DNA of 64,000 nucleotides from Trifolium pratense (taxonomy: Eukaryota; Streptophyta; Magnoliopsida; Fabales; Fabaceae), in contig NC_060060.1 in assembly GCF_020283565.1 (NCBI RefSeq), positions 42,904,001 through 42,968,000 of the forward strand. The letters run 5' to 3'. The translations under genes and the position numbers were made by a program. The notes under the pieces were generated by a model. That model ran no database searches and was not told the DNA's origin. It worked only from the letters and a program-made list of their open reading frames with translations. Shown here piece after piece: positions 22,561 to 34,545 of the stretch. Numbering within the stretch: the stretch's first letter is position 1; every line of letters starts with the position of its first letter.

Positions 22561-25500
22561 TTGTTCTCTCTCTCCAACAAAAATAAATAAAATTTTATGT
22601 ATTATTCATAAGTTTGTCAAGATAGTTTATGAAAAAATAGTTTATGAAGATAATTTTTTTGTTGGTGGAAACATAAAAATTAACATAAAAATTTATTTAT
22701 TTACATAAAATATTCCCCACTTTCCAACTTTCTTCACAGAAGTATAATCCATCGATAAATAAACTACAAGGAAACAAAGAAGCACACCGGCAAACTAAAA
22801 TCCCTCGAAGGTACTGAATTATTACCATAATAATACTTCTCAAAGAAGCACGAGAGAACAATAATACTTCTCAAAAAGAAAAGAAAAAAAAAACAATGAT
22901 CAATCACAGGTGTCCTAAGTGGTTGAAGACTGAGTGGTTGAAGACTTTGGCATCTTTTTGTTGTGGTATGGTTTCAAAAACTCGAAAGGGTATGGTGAAG
23001 GTGTGAAAACCGAAGAGGGGAAATGTGTTTTAAGACAAACTAAAACTTTTTCAAGTTAAAGTTTAGAACTTGTTTGCAGCGGATTAGACAACACAATAGC
23101 AAATATAAAGAGATCAAGGGAGAGAAGATGGACATAAGCAATTTATACTAGTTCTCCTCACAAACCGAGAGTACTACCAATTACGCATTTAATACTTATT
23201 GGTATCATCAAAACTTTTAACTTAAATTTGGGGCTTTAGAACCAATTTTGTTCCAACACATGGTTCTGTTAACCCCGAATTACTAACGTATGAGACTCAT
23301 CCCTCGATATGAGTTCTTACGCGTATGTTTGAATCCCGTTGTGTTTGGTGGCTTGGCCGCTTTGACTCTCTGATGTTTACGGGTCTGCTGAGATCTGCAG
23401 GTTTCAAGTCGTCTCGTTTGCCTACACTCTTGTGGTATTGGTTGCTCGAAAGAGCATTTTAGCTTGTTGCGATGTTCAGAGAGTTGTTGGCACTTGGATT
23501 TTGTTACCGTGTTGGCGGTCGATCCATTCGTCGTTTTTAAACTCTAAATGTTTTTGGCAGAGGTTTACTTCTCATTTTTTTGTAATCTAGTTTCGTGCTC
23601 GTATGTGACTTCGCTGGATTGCGCCTGAGAATTTTGGATTTCTGTTATAATAGTTTAGAGTTGTTCCTCTAGATCTGTTTTACACTTATGTATTCCCATT
23701 TGTGTTTGTATCTAGGTCAGGTTTAATGTCCCCCAGTCTTTTTATCTCTCCTTTATTTATTTTGTTTTTCGTTTTGCCTAAAAAAAATTAAACTATATCA
23801 AATTTTGAGTCGATTCTTTTCTACGTAATTTTTCTACAATAACCGGGGTGATCTTTTATTATATATTACTGTTGTTTTTGAGTTTGAAAAAATTTCGAAA
23901 ATGCTACTACTGTAAAAATATTATCGGCTGAGTCGCGGGTGAATACGCTTTCTTTAAGACGTTTCACGGTACTACTCAAAATTGTGCAGAGTATATAGAC
24001 TATCAACCGTGAAGTCTCCAGGATAAAACAGCCTTCACAATTTTAATACCGAATTGCTACTGCACTGTAGAATTCGGGCAGAGATATACCCTTCTCTATT
24101 GATTCGATGAATCAATTCGATAATTTATACAAGAGTATCAATTCTGTATGGCTGCAAAGCCACTCGATGAAACAACAAAGAAAGAAAGATTTTTTCGTGG
24201 AGAAAACAAGCAGAGAGAAGGAAAAAATAATTATGAGAGACTTGTATGAACTGATGAATGACAAAATAAAAGGCTGCTATTTATCGTAAAATTTCAAAAC
24301 CTAATTTGAGTAAGTGGGGAACCGATTTACTATATCACCAAGACCAGATATGTAGGAAAAAACGAAAAGTTCAGAACATCAAGGAGGTACAAGAAGTACA
24401 ATCCACCAGAACAAAACAATCTCTAAGACAAGAAAATAAAAATAAAAGTACTATGAAACTAGGAGGCACACTACCAACAAACTAGAACCCCTTGAGTGCA
24501 CCACCAAGAGAAGAACACCCGTCATGAAGAGAGAGGCAAATGATCAACTACGGGTAGGACAAAACAACAAGAAAGCCTCTAATCCCCTGACCCATTGAGA
24601 TCCAACACGACACGCAAACAAACTTTACAGGTTACAGCATAAAGAAGGGTGGATACCCCACTCGTAAAAGGAACTGGCAGAGTTAGGGTTTTTATCTATG
24701 TTGCCCGTGTGCGGGTACGATACCGGTACCTGGTACCAGTACTGATATGGGGTACGTCATTTTTGGAAAAACTAAGTTACGACATTTTAGGCTTACCGCA
24801 ACGCCTTAATTTTGGGAGGTAAAAACCTTTCTCGTAGAGTGTCAAAGGCAACAGTTTTTGTAAACGGTATAGTGGTAGTATATAAATTTTTGTCAATTAT
24901 ATGCAACAGCAGAAAACGTTCTCATGGATACCAATGAGAACGGTTTTCCATCTGTATTCTACTGCAACAGTTAAAAATCGCACTGATATCATTTTTATAA
25001 TTTTAATCAATTACTTTTTTAAAACCGTTCCTGTTGTGTTTATACAGCTTTTTTTTTAAAAAAAAATAATTTGAAAACAAACTTTTTTTTTTTGGTTACA
25101 CTGACAACAAATTTTTAATGCCCTTTAAAACAAATAAAAAACCTGTTACAAAACTAAACACACTGCAGGCATATATTTTCTTTTTCTTCTTCTCAAATTG
25201 ATTCATCCCCAAATTTCCAAAATTCCAATTCTCAAATTGATTCACAAAATTTTGGATAATTTTGATTCCCCTCTAAAAATAAAATAAAAACGTTTCATTC
25301 CTTTTCACTCCACGATTCTCAATGTAATCTCGTCACTGTATCACCGTTTCTCACAAACCCTTCACCGTCACCCTTTCTCATCGTCGTCACCGTTTCTCAG
25401 ACCCTCTAATCTTCATTGTGGACTCTCCAGTCAAGTTAAATGTCTGCTGGTATAGTTACATGTGATGACCAATTTTTTGTGGATGAGATTGTCTCTCAAT

Positions 25501-25970
25501 TAAATAAAACTTTTTGTGATGACTTTCTTCTACATAAATTGCAATAGAAAACATATGGGTTTCATTTACTTGTATTCTCATACAGTTTTAGATACATATT
25601 TAAAGAGTTTAATCAATATTGTTATGCCTAAATAATAATTGAGAAGTAGAAATTGTTGAAGATATTCCATGAGAATCTATGTGCCCTGGCTCATATTTTT
25701 TACTAACAGGGTCTTCTTTGTGGATCATTGATTGCTCATTATTATAATCATTGGCCAATGAAGTTCCCAAATTTTGGTGTCAAAACTGTTTGTGATGAGG
25801 CACTGATCAGTTTAAAATTTGGACTTGTTGGTGCCATGATTTCAAGAAAGTTGTTGCGCATGCCTTTTCTCTGCATCTAAATTTGGACTTGTTGATTCAT
25901 GATTTCAAGAAAGTTGTTTGCTTAATTCCAAGATAATCACTTAATGTTGATGGTTATAGGGCTCATGTAG

Positions 25971-26264
25971 CACTACAAGAAAACTGTGTTTTAGTGTCCA
26001 CGAAATTTGGACGTTAAAAGGCAAAATTCAAACGCGAAAAGCGTTTTAGAGTCAGTTTAGCATCCAAAAACAAATTGACGACAATAAGTTTTAATGTTAA
26101 ACATTAGCGTCCATGTTGACGCTAATTAGCCATTACAAATTTGAACGCTAAAAGTGAGGATTCATTTGGGAAAAAATACATACGCTAATTAGTGTCTAAT
26201 GGCCGCACACTTAACAATAAGGAGCAGCATGCAAACCATTTGTAATACAGATTTCTATATAGTG
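25971..26264. mobile_element. Small CACTA-like MITE (copy 2)
   Basis: Same length and termini as 16532-16825. The following GTA (26271-26273) is the unoccupied target of CACTA-2. Confidence 0.55.
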
Positions 26265-26316
26265 TAATAGGTATGACTAATTCAAAATCTTAAAAAATAC
26301 ACATAAAATAAATTTT

Positions 26317-26688
26317 ATTGGTCTCTTAAAGACAATTTACGTTTCACAATGGTCTTTTAAAGAAAAAAAGGTTTGGATTGGTGCCTTAAAGACACATTTG
26401 ATTCTCACATTGATCATTTCCATCAATTTTTTACAAAAAACTTTAGTTTTAGTTGACTGAATTGTGGATGTCATTAAGTGTAAAGTGATCCACCAAAAAC
26501 CTTATTAATTTTTAAAATTTTAATCATTGGAATTTTTTGTTATATTTGGAGTTAAAATTTAACGGAAAGGACCAATATGCCAAACATGTATGTTTTTAAG
26601 AATCATTCCGGACTTTTTTTTTTTCTTTAAGAGATCAATCTGAACATTTTTTTCTTTAAGGGACCATTGTGAAACGTAAATTGACCAA
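26317..26688. repeat. Foldback MITE, copy 2
   Basis: Duplicate of 21042-21415, with a few substitutions. Confidence 0.8.
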
Positions 26689-26955
26689 TATGGCAAAAAT
26701 ATTATCTGACGTGAAATTTAAAAAATAAATATTAATTATTTTTTCCACGTGTACAAGCCATGTCAGCAGATTTGCACATTCACATGTCCTGCTGTACACA
26801 CGGGGGGCAAAATGAGTGAATCTATTTTTTGCAGGAGGGTAAACAGAAAAAAAAATCTGCATAGAGGGGTAAACAAAAATTTGCTTATTTTGAAGGGGGT
26901 AAAGATCATTTACCCTTAATTCTAATGATTCAAAATATTTGTGCTACTCCATGAG

Positions 26956-27104
26956 TAAGTGTGTTTAAAGGACAAATTCACACAGATCTACGGAAGAGAC
27001 ATTTCTTAGCTGTTTTAAAGGGGCAAATACAATATAGTGGTAAACTTAAGTGCTAACATATTTAATTATTTTTAATATTTGATGAGCTTTTTGCACTATA
27101 AATT
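26956..27104 (+). promoter_or_regulatory. NCR upstream block and TATA box (gene at 27146)
   Basis: Same as 21682-21830. The palindrome upstream is broken here (gggtaaagatcatttaccc) by a one-base loss. Confidence 0.75.
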
Positions 27105-27145
27105 CATGAAGTATTCTATTTGTTATATACAGAAAGACAAATAAT

Positions 27146-27340
27146 ATGGCTAAAACTCTTAAATTAGTTTCCGCCATAAATTTAGTCATTTTCCTATTTT
27201 TTATTACCGAGATCATTAATTTTCCATTTGATGTCATTCCAACATCTGTCAAGTGTAAATCCCCTAAAGATTGTCTTTCTGTAATTGTACCGCCCAACAT
27301 CATCATTGCTCTTTGCATAAATGGCTATTGTCATATATAG
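27146..27340 (+). CDS. NCR-type secreted peptide, four cysteines (duplicate B)
   Basis: It encodes the same 64 residues as the gene at 21872 (Cys 37, 43, 57, 62). I see only silent differences, at the Ala codon (gcc for gct, residue 10) and the Asp codon (gat for gac, residue 42). The 190-bp upstream block and the 3' flank are also kept, so both copies should be expressed alike. Identical protein with silent changes fits either recent duplication or purifying selection. The sample is too small to tell. Confidence 0.87.
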   Translation: MAKTLKLVSAINLVIFLFFITEIINFPFDVIPTSVKCKSPKDCLSVIVPPNIIIALCINGYCHI

Positions 27341-27476
27341 GAAAGAATGAGTTCTCTAATAATTACATAAGCAACCAAAAATGTTAGTAATGAAATGAAA
27401 TTAAATTGTCTTCTTTTCTAATTTTGGATGTTTCACAAATATTTTACACACCTTACAACTAATTTTATACTCGTAA

Positions 27477-27620
27477 TTCAAATTTGTTTCTGCTATAATT
27501 TTATTTTATTTTTCTTATTTCTCTGCTGCGAAGGAAGTTGATAGTGAGTCAAATCTCACTTCAACATTTATCAGATGTAAAAGTGATGACATGATTGTCT
27601 ATCAAATTTTCAAGTTGATA
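27477..27620 (+). pseudogene. NCR pseudogene remnant (copy 2)
   Basis: Same as 22203-22345: no start codon and one remaining Cys. Confidence 0.72.
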
Positions 27621-28366
27621 GTGTTTTTCTCCTTTGGTTTCTATGGAGTTGCATGCGTCTCAAAATAGTTCTTCATGGCTTGGAATTTTTTTGGGAGGAT
27701 GGTTACCTGATGTTGTTTGTTAGTCTGACACACTTCAAATTGTTAAATTGGTAAGAGAGGGAATCATTTCTCACCACAAGTTTGCTAATGAAATTCATTC
27801 ATAGTGATTTACAACACTCTCCGGATGTTATCTCTTGTTCTCTCTCTCCAACAAAAATAAATAAAATTTTATGTATTATTCATAAGTTTGTCAAGATAGT
27901 TTATGAAAAAATAGTTTATGAAGATAATTTTTTTGTTGGTGGAAACATAAAAATTAACATAAAAATTTATTTATTTACATAAAATATTCCCCACTTTCCA
28001 ACTTTCTTCACAGAAGTATAATCCATCGATAAATAAACTACAAGGAAACAAAGAAGCACACCGGCAAACTAAAATCCCTCGAAGGTACTGAATTATTACC
28101 ATAATAATACTTCTCAAAGAAGCACGAGAGAACAATAATACTTCTCAAAAAGAAAAGAAAAAAAAAACAATGATCAATCACAGGTGTCCTAAATTATTAC
28201 CATTTTATCTTGATAAAAAAATAATATTACTAAACCTGTATTTATTATTATATAAAAAAAACTGAATTTATTAAAATTAAGAAATATTTATTTCTCATCC
28301 TCATCCCATTATGTTTATTTTGCCTAATTATTTTTAACAATACGATTAAACTGGCTTAACTAGTTT

Positions 28367-28780
28367 ATTGATCCCTTAAAGACAATTTTTTTTTTGAACG
28401 GCAAAATGATATTTATATATAAAAAACGAATTGGAAAAAAGTACAAGTGGTACTCAATCCACTTCTAAAGAAAAAGTACAAATAGTACTCCACCCAATCC
28501 GAAAAAATCATACCCAAAACTATCTAGCTATACAATCAAAATGATTCGTACACCACTCATAAAACAAGCAAGGTGTACCAATCTTTTTTACCAAAAGCCA
28601 TTTTCAAGAAACAAGCTTAATTCTATCCACCATCTCTTGTAACTCTACAATTCTCCCCAAAAAAATCCTATCATTCCGAGTGCGCCATAAAGTCCAAATG
28701 ACCTTAAAGATATTTTTGGTTTCACAATGATCGCTTAAAGAAAAAAAGGTCCGGATTGGTCCCTTAAAGACACACTACGA
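28367..28780. repeat. Third foldback MITE copy, split by a LINE tail
   Basis: 'ttgatcccttaaagacaatt' at the left and 'ggtttcacaatgatcgcttaaag...ggtccggattggtcccttaaagacac' at the right are the left arm of the foldback family, interrupted by 28383-28701. The right arm is not found, so the copy is incomplete. Confidence 0.6.
28383..28701 (-). pseudogene. 5'-truncated LINE 3' end with target-site duplication
   Basis: On the minus strand: VIWTLWRTRNDRIFLGRIVE, then LQEMVDRIKLVS, a stop, then KWLLVKK and CLFYEWCTNHFDCIAR, the usual C-terminus of plant L1 ORF2. This is followed by a 3' UTR ending in about 9 A. The nine-base target ccttaaaga is duplicated at 28374-28382 and 28702-28710. Only about 320 bp was inserted. 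Confidence 0.8.
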
Positions 28781-28794
28781 CATATTTGATCATA

Positions 28795-29093
28795 GTTATA
28801 TTGCTTTAAATAACTAAACATTAATTAAAAATAGTAAGCATTGAGTAAAACAAACATACATAATTATTTAAGTCTTGAGTAAAATATATCTAACAAAGTT
28901 GTCTTACAAAATATTGCAACATCATCAACAAAAAATCAATCCATGATTCCTCAATTATAACAAGTGTTTACTTCCAAAAGTCAAAAGCCACCATGTCTTG
29001 CAATTAAAAAAAAAAAAGCCTTCCATGCATGCTTCATTCATCTTGATCTTCGGGTCCAAACTGTAGAGAAAAAAATATATTAATAAAAGAAGA
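28795..29093. repeat. Dispersed repeat, copy A (partner 50862-51187)
   Basis: Nearly colinear with 50862-51187 over about 300 bp (shared: tattgctttaaataactaaac, gttgtcttacaaaatattgc, aacatcatcaacaaaaa, ttccaaaagtcaaaag, gtagagaaaaaaa). On the minus strand both have a pyrimidine tract ending tctctacag before a short open end (FGPEDQDE and a stop in this copy), which looks like a last exon. Family unknown. Confidence 0.7.
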
Positions 29094-29104
29094 CTAGGTA
29101 TATA

Positions 29105-29363
29105 CTCCCTCCGTCCCAAAAAGAATGACCCAGTTGACCGAAACACGCATGCCAATGCATAACTTTGGCGACTAATATCTTTAATTGTATAATAGTAAAA
29201 ATTATAAAAAATTGATATTTTGAAAATACTCATCGAGACGAATCTAACAACATCTTATATGTTAATATTTATTTTTATTTATTAGTAGAAAAATATGGTC
29301 AAAACAATATATATGAATAGTGCATATATTCAAAATGGGTCATTCTTTTTGGGACGGAGGGAG
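29105..29363. mobile_element. Stowaway-type MITE, 259 bp
   Basis: Terminal inverted repeats are CTCCCTCCGTCCCAAAAAGAATGACCC and its inverse, flanked by the dinucleotide TA (29103-29104, 29364-29365). These are the termini of Stowaway (Tc1/mariner-related) MITEs. Noncoding. Confidence 0.95.
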
Positions 29364-29365
29364 TA

Positions 29366-30190
29366 GTTATAAGTATAATCAAACTTATAATTAGTGACTC
29401 AAATTGAAATAATATTAAAAACTTTTATGATGCCTTGAAACATTAATTACACCAAATTTTGGATTTCCATAGAGTTAAAAAATTTGATGAACTATATACT
29501 TATAGTTCAAATCAGACAGGGCACTGATTATAAAAATAAAAATTAGGCAAATGCTAAATAGTGCCTCCGGGGCACTCTTTAAGCCCATAAATAGTAAACT
29601 TTTTATAGAATTTTTATCGGAATGCGTAAAGTCAACGCATTGGAAATTGTAGTGTTTAACTTTTTGAATTAAAAGTTTCTTTAAATAGAATGCTTAAAAA
29701 TTATAATCAACATTAACTAATTTATTATGCTCTAAGTTTGAACTTAGGTAATGAGGGCTTATACATTAATGGGAAACAAAAGCTAATATGCAAGCTAAAC
29801 AAAAGCTATTGGCCTTAGTCCTTACAAAGACAACAACAGAACAACAATATGTAAATAACTTAATTTAGCCACTTATTACAAGAAGTACTTAGGAATTTAC
29901 AAGGGTCAAGGAGCCCAAATCATTACTAAGTACTTAGACTAACAATGATCAAACAAAAGATCTTCATATGAGCCAAGCTCAAACAAGAAATGGCTCAGTG
30001 TCTTCTATGTGCTATGTTTGCAAAACTAGAAGACCTAATATTGAATGGCAAAAGGAATTTACTTACCAAGCAATATTTTTCTAACACGTGTATTCAAACC
30101 ACTGGTATATAACCTTGACAGCTGTGTTGAATAATATTATACATTTTCGATATGAATATAAATTTTCTCATTTTACGGAACTAACTATAT
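29366..30190. other. Gene-free spacer with a possible MITE end
   Basis: 'ggcaaatgctaaatagtgcctccggggcac' (29543-29573) includes the palindrome gtgcctccggggcac and resembles a MITE terminus, but no inverse was found. The rest is AT-rich with no coding signal. Confidence 0.4.
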
Positions 30191-30193
30191 TCA

Positions 30194-30530
30194 GGCAAAG
30201 CCTTCTAGGAGGTAAGAAGTATTCGGAGTTGGTGGATCCTGTAATATGCAAAGCATATGAAGAAAATCAACTTCACTGGTTAGTACAAATAGTGTCAAAA
30301 TGTCTCAAAAAGAAGCCCGAAGAAAGATTATCTATGAACATGGTAAGCACCATTTACTACATCGCAATAATACATTTGTGAATTTTCAGGTTGTTTCGGC
30401 ATTACAAGGCATATCTGATAGCGAACAATTCACAGAAGTCTCAACTTCACCAACATCAGATTCTAGAATTGTGTCTGATATCAATGGTTCACAAGTTACA
30501 TTACAAGGAATATCAGACAGCAAAGTGTAG
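30194..30530 (+). pseudogene. Receptor-like kinase C-terminal fragment
   Basis: SELVDPVICKAYEENQLHWL then VQIVSKCLKKKPEERLSMNM is the end of a plant receptor-like kinase domain (subdomain XI with the invariant Arg in PEERLSM). A gt-ag intron (30342-30389) splits it from VVSALQGISDSEQFTEVSTS and PTSDSRIVSDING, which ends at a stop at about 30528. The splice is in phase. The N-terminal kinase lobes, membrane span and ectodomain are absent, so this is a fragment. Its neighbours suggest transport inside a CACTA-like element. Confidence 0.75.
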
Positions 30531-30689
30531 AAATTCCATCACTTTCTCGAGTAGGAAGTTTTCTTTTAGCATTACTTTCGGGAGGAGGAAGATTGATTTC
30601 AGAAAACTGAAGAAATTTCATCACTCCCTGTTCGTACTTGGCACTTAATCGATTAGCTCTCATCCAACTACGATCCATACCTATGTTCT

Positions 30690-31032
30690 GAAAATAGTTA
30701 AAGCATTGTAACACCAACTAAACTATTGGGTTCGTACCCGATGGGAATATATCCTAATCTTATATTGTGTCCACTTTAAATGATATAAAAACATCAGATT
30801 TCAAATGAATCACATAAACTTTACCACTATATACCAGACAAAAAAAAAATCACTAAAACTTTAAACGAAATAAAAACTATACAAAACATTATTATAAATT
30901 TCGCTGGTTGAAAGCTTTAATAGCGGTTTTCATAAAAGCGCTATTATAAAGGCTACAATTTGTGTTTTAATAGCGTTTTTTAAATAAAGGCTATTAAAAG
31001 GGCGCTATTAAAATTCATTTTTGTAGTAGTAC
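30690..31032. mobile_element. CACTA-like right end
   Basis: 30710-30840 resembles the CACTA-1 interior near 12300-12480 (shared acattgtaacaccaa-type phrase, ggtttcgtacccgatggga, actttaccactatataccag). 30900-31030 is filled with alternating ttttaatagcg / cgctatta repeats and ends tttttgtagtag, the layout of a CACTA subterminal region. The terminal GTG and a 3-bp duplication are not seen, so the element is truncated or decayed. Confidence 0.5.
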
Positions 31033-31579
31033 AATCTTGATGTTGTAACATAACAAATATCTATAAAAAGAATGTAAATAAAAAACTTACAAATTCACGA
31101 AAATGCGATTGAAATTGATGGCTTCAGTGAGTGAAATAAAATTGAGAATGAAAGCTTCACTTGCAACTCAGATTGATTCAGTGATTGAGAGCTTCACACG
31201 TTCATGCGAACTGAAATGGCAAATGAAACGGGGATTTGACTTAACTCATTCACCTTACCAAATGTGAACTCACTACAAGATATTTGATTTTTGGCAGCGC
31301 CTTTTTTCGTTACGGTCGTTGGCAAAATTTGATTTGATGAGCATCTGTTGTACGTATAGATCTGTTTTATTTTTCAATTGTTCATAGCAACACGATGACA
31401 TAAAATAAACACGAAAATTAATTTCCTCTCTGTACACAGTGGGATACGCCGCCGTGATTGAAGGTTGTGGTGGGCGGTTGCGCCGCCGCAAAGATGAATC
31501 ACGAAGAAGAAGCAACAGAGAATGCGGGTGACAGAAGGAAGAGAGAGAATTGAGTGTCACATGATACACATAATGGCTA
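31033..31579. other. Gene-free stretch before the gypsy insertion
   Basis: It contains 'cactacaagatatttgatttttggcagcgcc' at 31270, which could be another CACTA start, with no partner end found. A 98-codon antisense frame (31273-31569) has no recognisable content. Confidence 0.35.
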
Positions 31580-32353
31580 TTATTTGTAACGACCCGATTT
31601 TTAGTAAATCGATATTTTATATATTTGCATATATTTTGGGTTAGTGTTAAATATTTATTTACGCGACCTATGATTATTTATCGCGAACATAAGTTTGTGA
31701 GCGAAACCTTTGTCGTGTTAGTGGGCTTGGGGCATGTGAGAGCTTAATGGGCTTAGGCTATTGGGCTTGGTTCAAGACCATTGGAGAGTAGTATAAGTAG
31801 CAAGTCAAACTAAGGAATAGTATCACAATTCATTTTTCATGAGAAGTGAGGTTTGTAAGCTTAGAAGCAAAGCAAGAACCCTAGGAGAGCAAGAAGAAGA
31901 ACTCGAGCAAGGAGAAGAGGTTTAGAGGCAAGAATCATCATTCAATCTAAGGTGAGAGTGGTTAAGCATAAGCTTGGGTGATCCAAGAGAGGGGAGGTGT
32001 CTAGCCTCCATTCCTAAACTCTCTCATCCAATTTCTTTGGGGTTTGGGTGAAGTTTCTTTATCATAAACATGTCTTTTCATCTTAGTATGCTTAATGAAC
32101 ATCTAGGAGGGAATATGTATATGTTTGATGATGGTTTTGCATGTTTATGCAACTTTGCTTATTTTGCAAGAAATTGACATGATTTTGTATGTGTGATGTG
32201 TTTTGGTGTTTTTGAATGTTAATACATGTATATATGTATGGTATATACATGATTGATCACTTGTTATGCATTTATAACATGTTATAATGTATTTTGGATG
32301 GATTTGAGTGTTAAACCGCCTTAGAAACTCAAGAACAGATATTTCTGGTGTAG

Positions 32354-32582
32354 TTCGCTACGGATTCGCTACGGATTCGCTTAGCGAATAAGTTCGCTAC
32401 GGATTCGCTACGGCTTCGCTTAGCGAATAAGTTCGCTACCTGTTCGCTACAAGTTCGCTACCTGTTCGCCATGTACCTGTAACCCTCTGATGTAGTTCGC
32501 TACCTGTTCGCTACAGCGAACGTGTTCGCTACGTGTTCGCTACGTGTTCGCTACGGGTTCGCTACGGATTCGCTTAGCGAAC
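32354..32582. repeat. 11-bp-period minisatellite with palindromes in LTR 1
   Basis: About fifteen ttcgctac-type units, mostly spaced 11 bp (ttcgctacgga, ttcgctacctg, ttcgctacgtg), are interspersed with the palindrome ttcgcttagcgaa (three times). Counterparts lie at 40530-40747 (one 11-bp unit fewer) and 43743-43971. Downstream (about 32755-32975) gataaagaag recurs five times. Confidence 0.92.
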
Positions 32583-33372
32583 AGCACTGTGACAGCAACT
32601 TTTTGATAATTGTTTTAAATGCAATTAGGCACTTGTAACATGGTTTAAGGGTATCCTTGCATGATTGTTGATACATGTTTAATATTTGTGTTGTGTAATG
32701 GCATTTATATAAAATGTCAAAGAAGTATATGTATTTTTGTATATCGGGTTGTCCGATAAAGAAGAATATCAGTTTGTCTGATAAAGAAGTTTAATGGATT
32801 ATGTTATCCATGTAGTGAGCAGTAGCTTCGTGCTAAGTGATTATCATATGTTTGGTAAATGCATGACATTCATAAATTCATGCATTACTTAGGGATATCA
32901 GACTTGTCTGATAAAGAAGGATATTGGACTTGTCCAATAAAGAAGGATATCAATGGTAAGTTCCTTGATAAAGAAGATGGTACCACATGCATTAGTCGTG
33001 TCTAGGTTGGCATGACATTGAATGTTTGGCATTAGTCGCATTTGAGTAAATGTGCAATTATGTGTTATGTGTTATGTGAGTTCTTTGTGTGGTCCGAAAC
33101 GACGCGAAACTATCTGGTTGTGTATTTGTGAGTATGTGTTATCTGGTGTATTGCTTATTAAGGCATGTGTGTGAGTTAGTAATACGTGATAGGTTGAATA
33201 TAGGTGCGTTTCTATATTCGTATGTATGTGATTATGTTTACTAACTCTCTACCTAATTGTTATGTGCTGGACCTTTGGGGGTTCAGGTATTCAGGTCGAG
33301 GTTTCGATCGAGTTTTAGCTGCAGATCGTTTTGGTGTGGAGCACGTTTTGGTGAGGAGCTAGTGTAGGCTAC

Positions 33373-34545
33373 TGATCACTGTCGTTTGGTGATCAAAATA
33401 AGTTTTAATTAAGAAAAGTAGTAACAAGGTAGTTAACCTTGGTCGTCTCACAAGGACCTCTAATTTAATAATTAGTAAAAATAAGAACAATGAATAACAC
33501 AATTAAATATGGGGTTTTGGGTTTGTTTAGATCGAAAGAGTAGTATTAGAAATTCAATTGATAAAAAGACGATCAATCCATTGGTTTTAGGAAAACTTCG
33601 TTATGATTCTATCCTCGGTTCACATAAAATATTGTTTATATATTCATGCCTTGGTTGGTTTATAAGACCGATTATACAAGCGATAAACAGTTTATACGAA
33701 TTCATTCGATTAAGAAAAGAATGTGTTCAACTAACCATGAGTAGTGAACAAGCGTCACTTAGAACACGGTTTGTATCATGACAGATTTCGACCAACCCTT
33801 TTTTGCTAAGCGCGAAAAAACCTATATCAATTCCTATTCGAACTAGTCATACAAGCGATGAATCAATCCGAAAAGTCTCACAATATATAACTCAAAATAG
33901 AGATTAAGCATCACTATATTCGAGTTTCATAAATAAATAAAGAGCATGAATTGATAAGAGAAGACAATAAATAAATAAACTGAATTACTATTAAGAATTG
34001 AACCTCAAGAAGTCATGAACGATGTTCCCGTATACCAATGGATCAACCTAGGGTTGCTAGTTCTCCATGAGAATGTAGCAGCCTTTCTTTTCTATTTTTT
34101 TGCGTGAAATCAGAATTATTAAACCCTAGCTGTGTTTTTGCTTAAGTACTCATAGAAAATTGGGCTTAAAAAGCTACGGGTCGAAAAACATAAGTTTGAC
34201 CCGAAATTACATTATTTTCATAAAGTCTGGAACATAAACGTAAATATTTGACACACTTGCGCTCCGAACTGGGTTTTGGCCACAACATGAAAGTTGTAGC
34301 TCTTGATGTCAGCTTTCCAACGCATCTTCCGGCGCCTCAATCCGATATTCGTAGCTCCAGTTATGGTCTGCGCAATGAGAAGGTGTCAATATGTCATTAA
34401 ATACGAAAATTGGTCAAATAAATTCATTAAGGCTCAATTGTGACCCAAAACTTAGAAACATAATAAAAACTCGATATTATTGTAGAAAGACTACTAATAT
34501 GCTAAATTATAATACTAGAAAATATGTGCCAAAATGCACTGATCA
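33373..34545 (-). repeat. 3' LTR of the nested element
   Basis: 1173 bp, matching 37154-38326. Frames through it (e.g. 33509-33781) are duplicated in the other LTR and are not genes. Confidence 0.93.

Larger units (their letters stand above)
8893..22918 (+). repeat. Tandem duplication, copy 1 (enlarged by two CACTA elements)
   Basis: Apart from two CACTA insertions (4420 and 4152 bp, each with 3 bp of duplicated target) and a 154-bp difference, this segment aligns base for base with 22926-28192. Only scattered substitutions and 1-5 bp indels separate them. It begins 'aagactgagtggttgaag' and ends 'caggtgtcctaa'. The only complete gene in the unit is a four-cysteine NCR gene near its right end. 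Confidence 0.9.
22926..28192 (+). repeat. Tandem duplication, copy 2 (5.27 kb, without CACTA insertions)
   Basis: It follows copy 1 after 7 bp. It starts aagactgagtggttgaag and ends caggtgtcctaa, as copy 1 does. It contains the empty sites for both CACTA elements (23096-23098, 26271-26273), the 294-bp MITE, the foldback MITE, an NCR gene and its pseudogene. 23099-25970 is gene-free, equivalent to 13490-16531. Confidence 0.92.

Noticed and set aside
32740..32990. Regular gataaagaa repeats considered as a CRISPR-like array
   Set aside because: Spacing and units are irregular, the DNA is plant nuclear, and they belong to the LTR.
33509..33781. 90-codon frame repeated at 37290-37562
   Set aside because: Lies in the two LTRs of the nested element and has no domain; repetition comes from the LTR pair.
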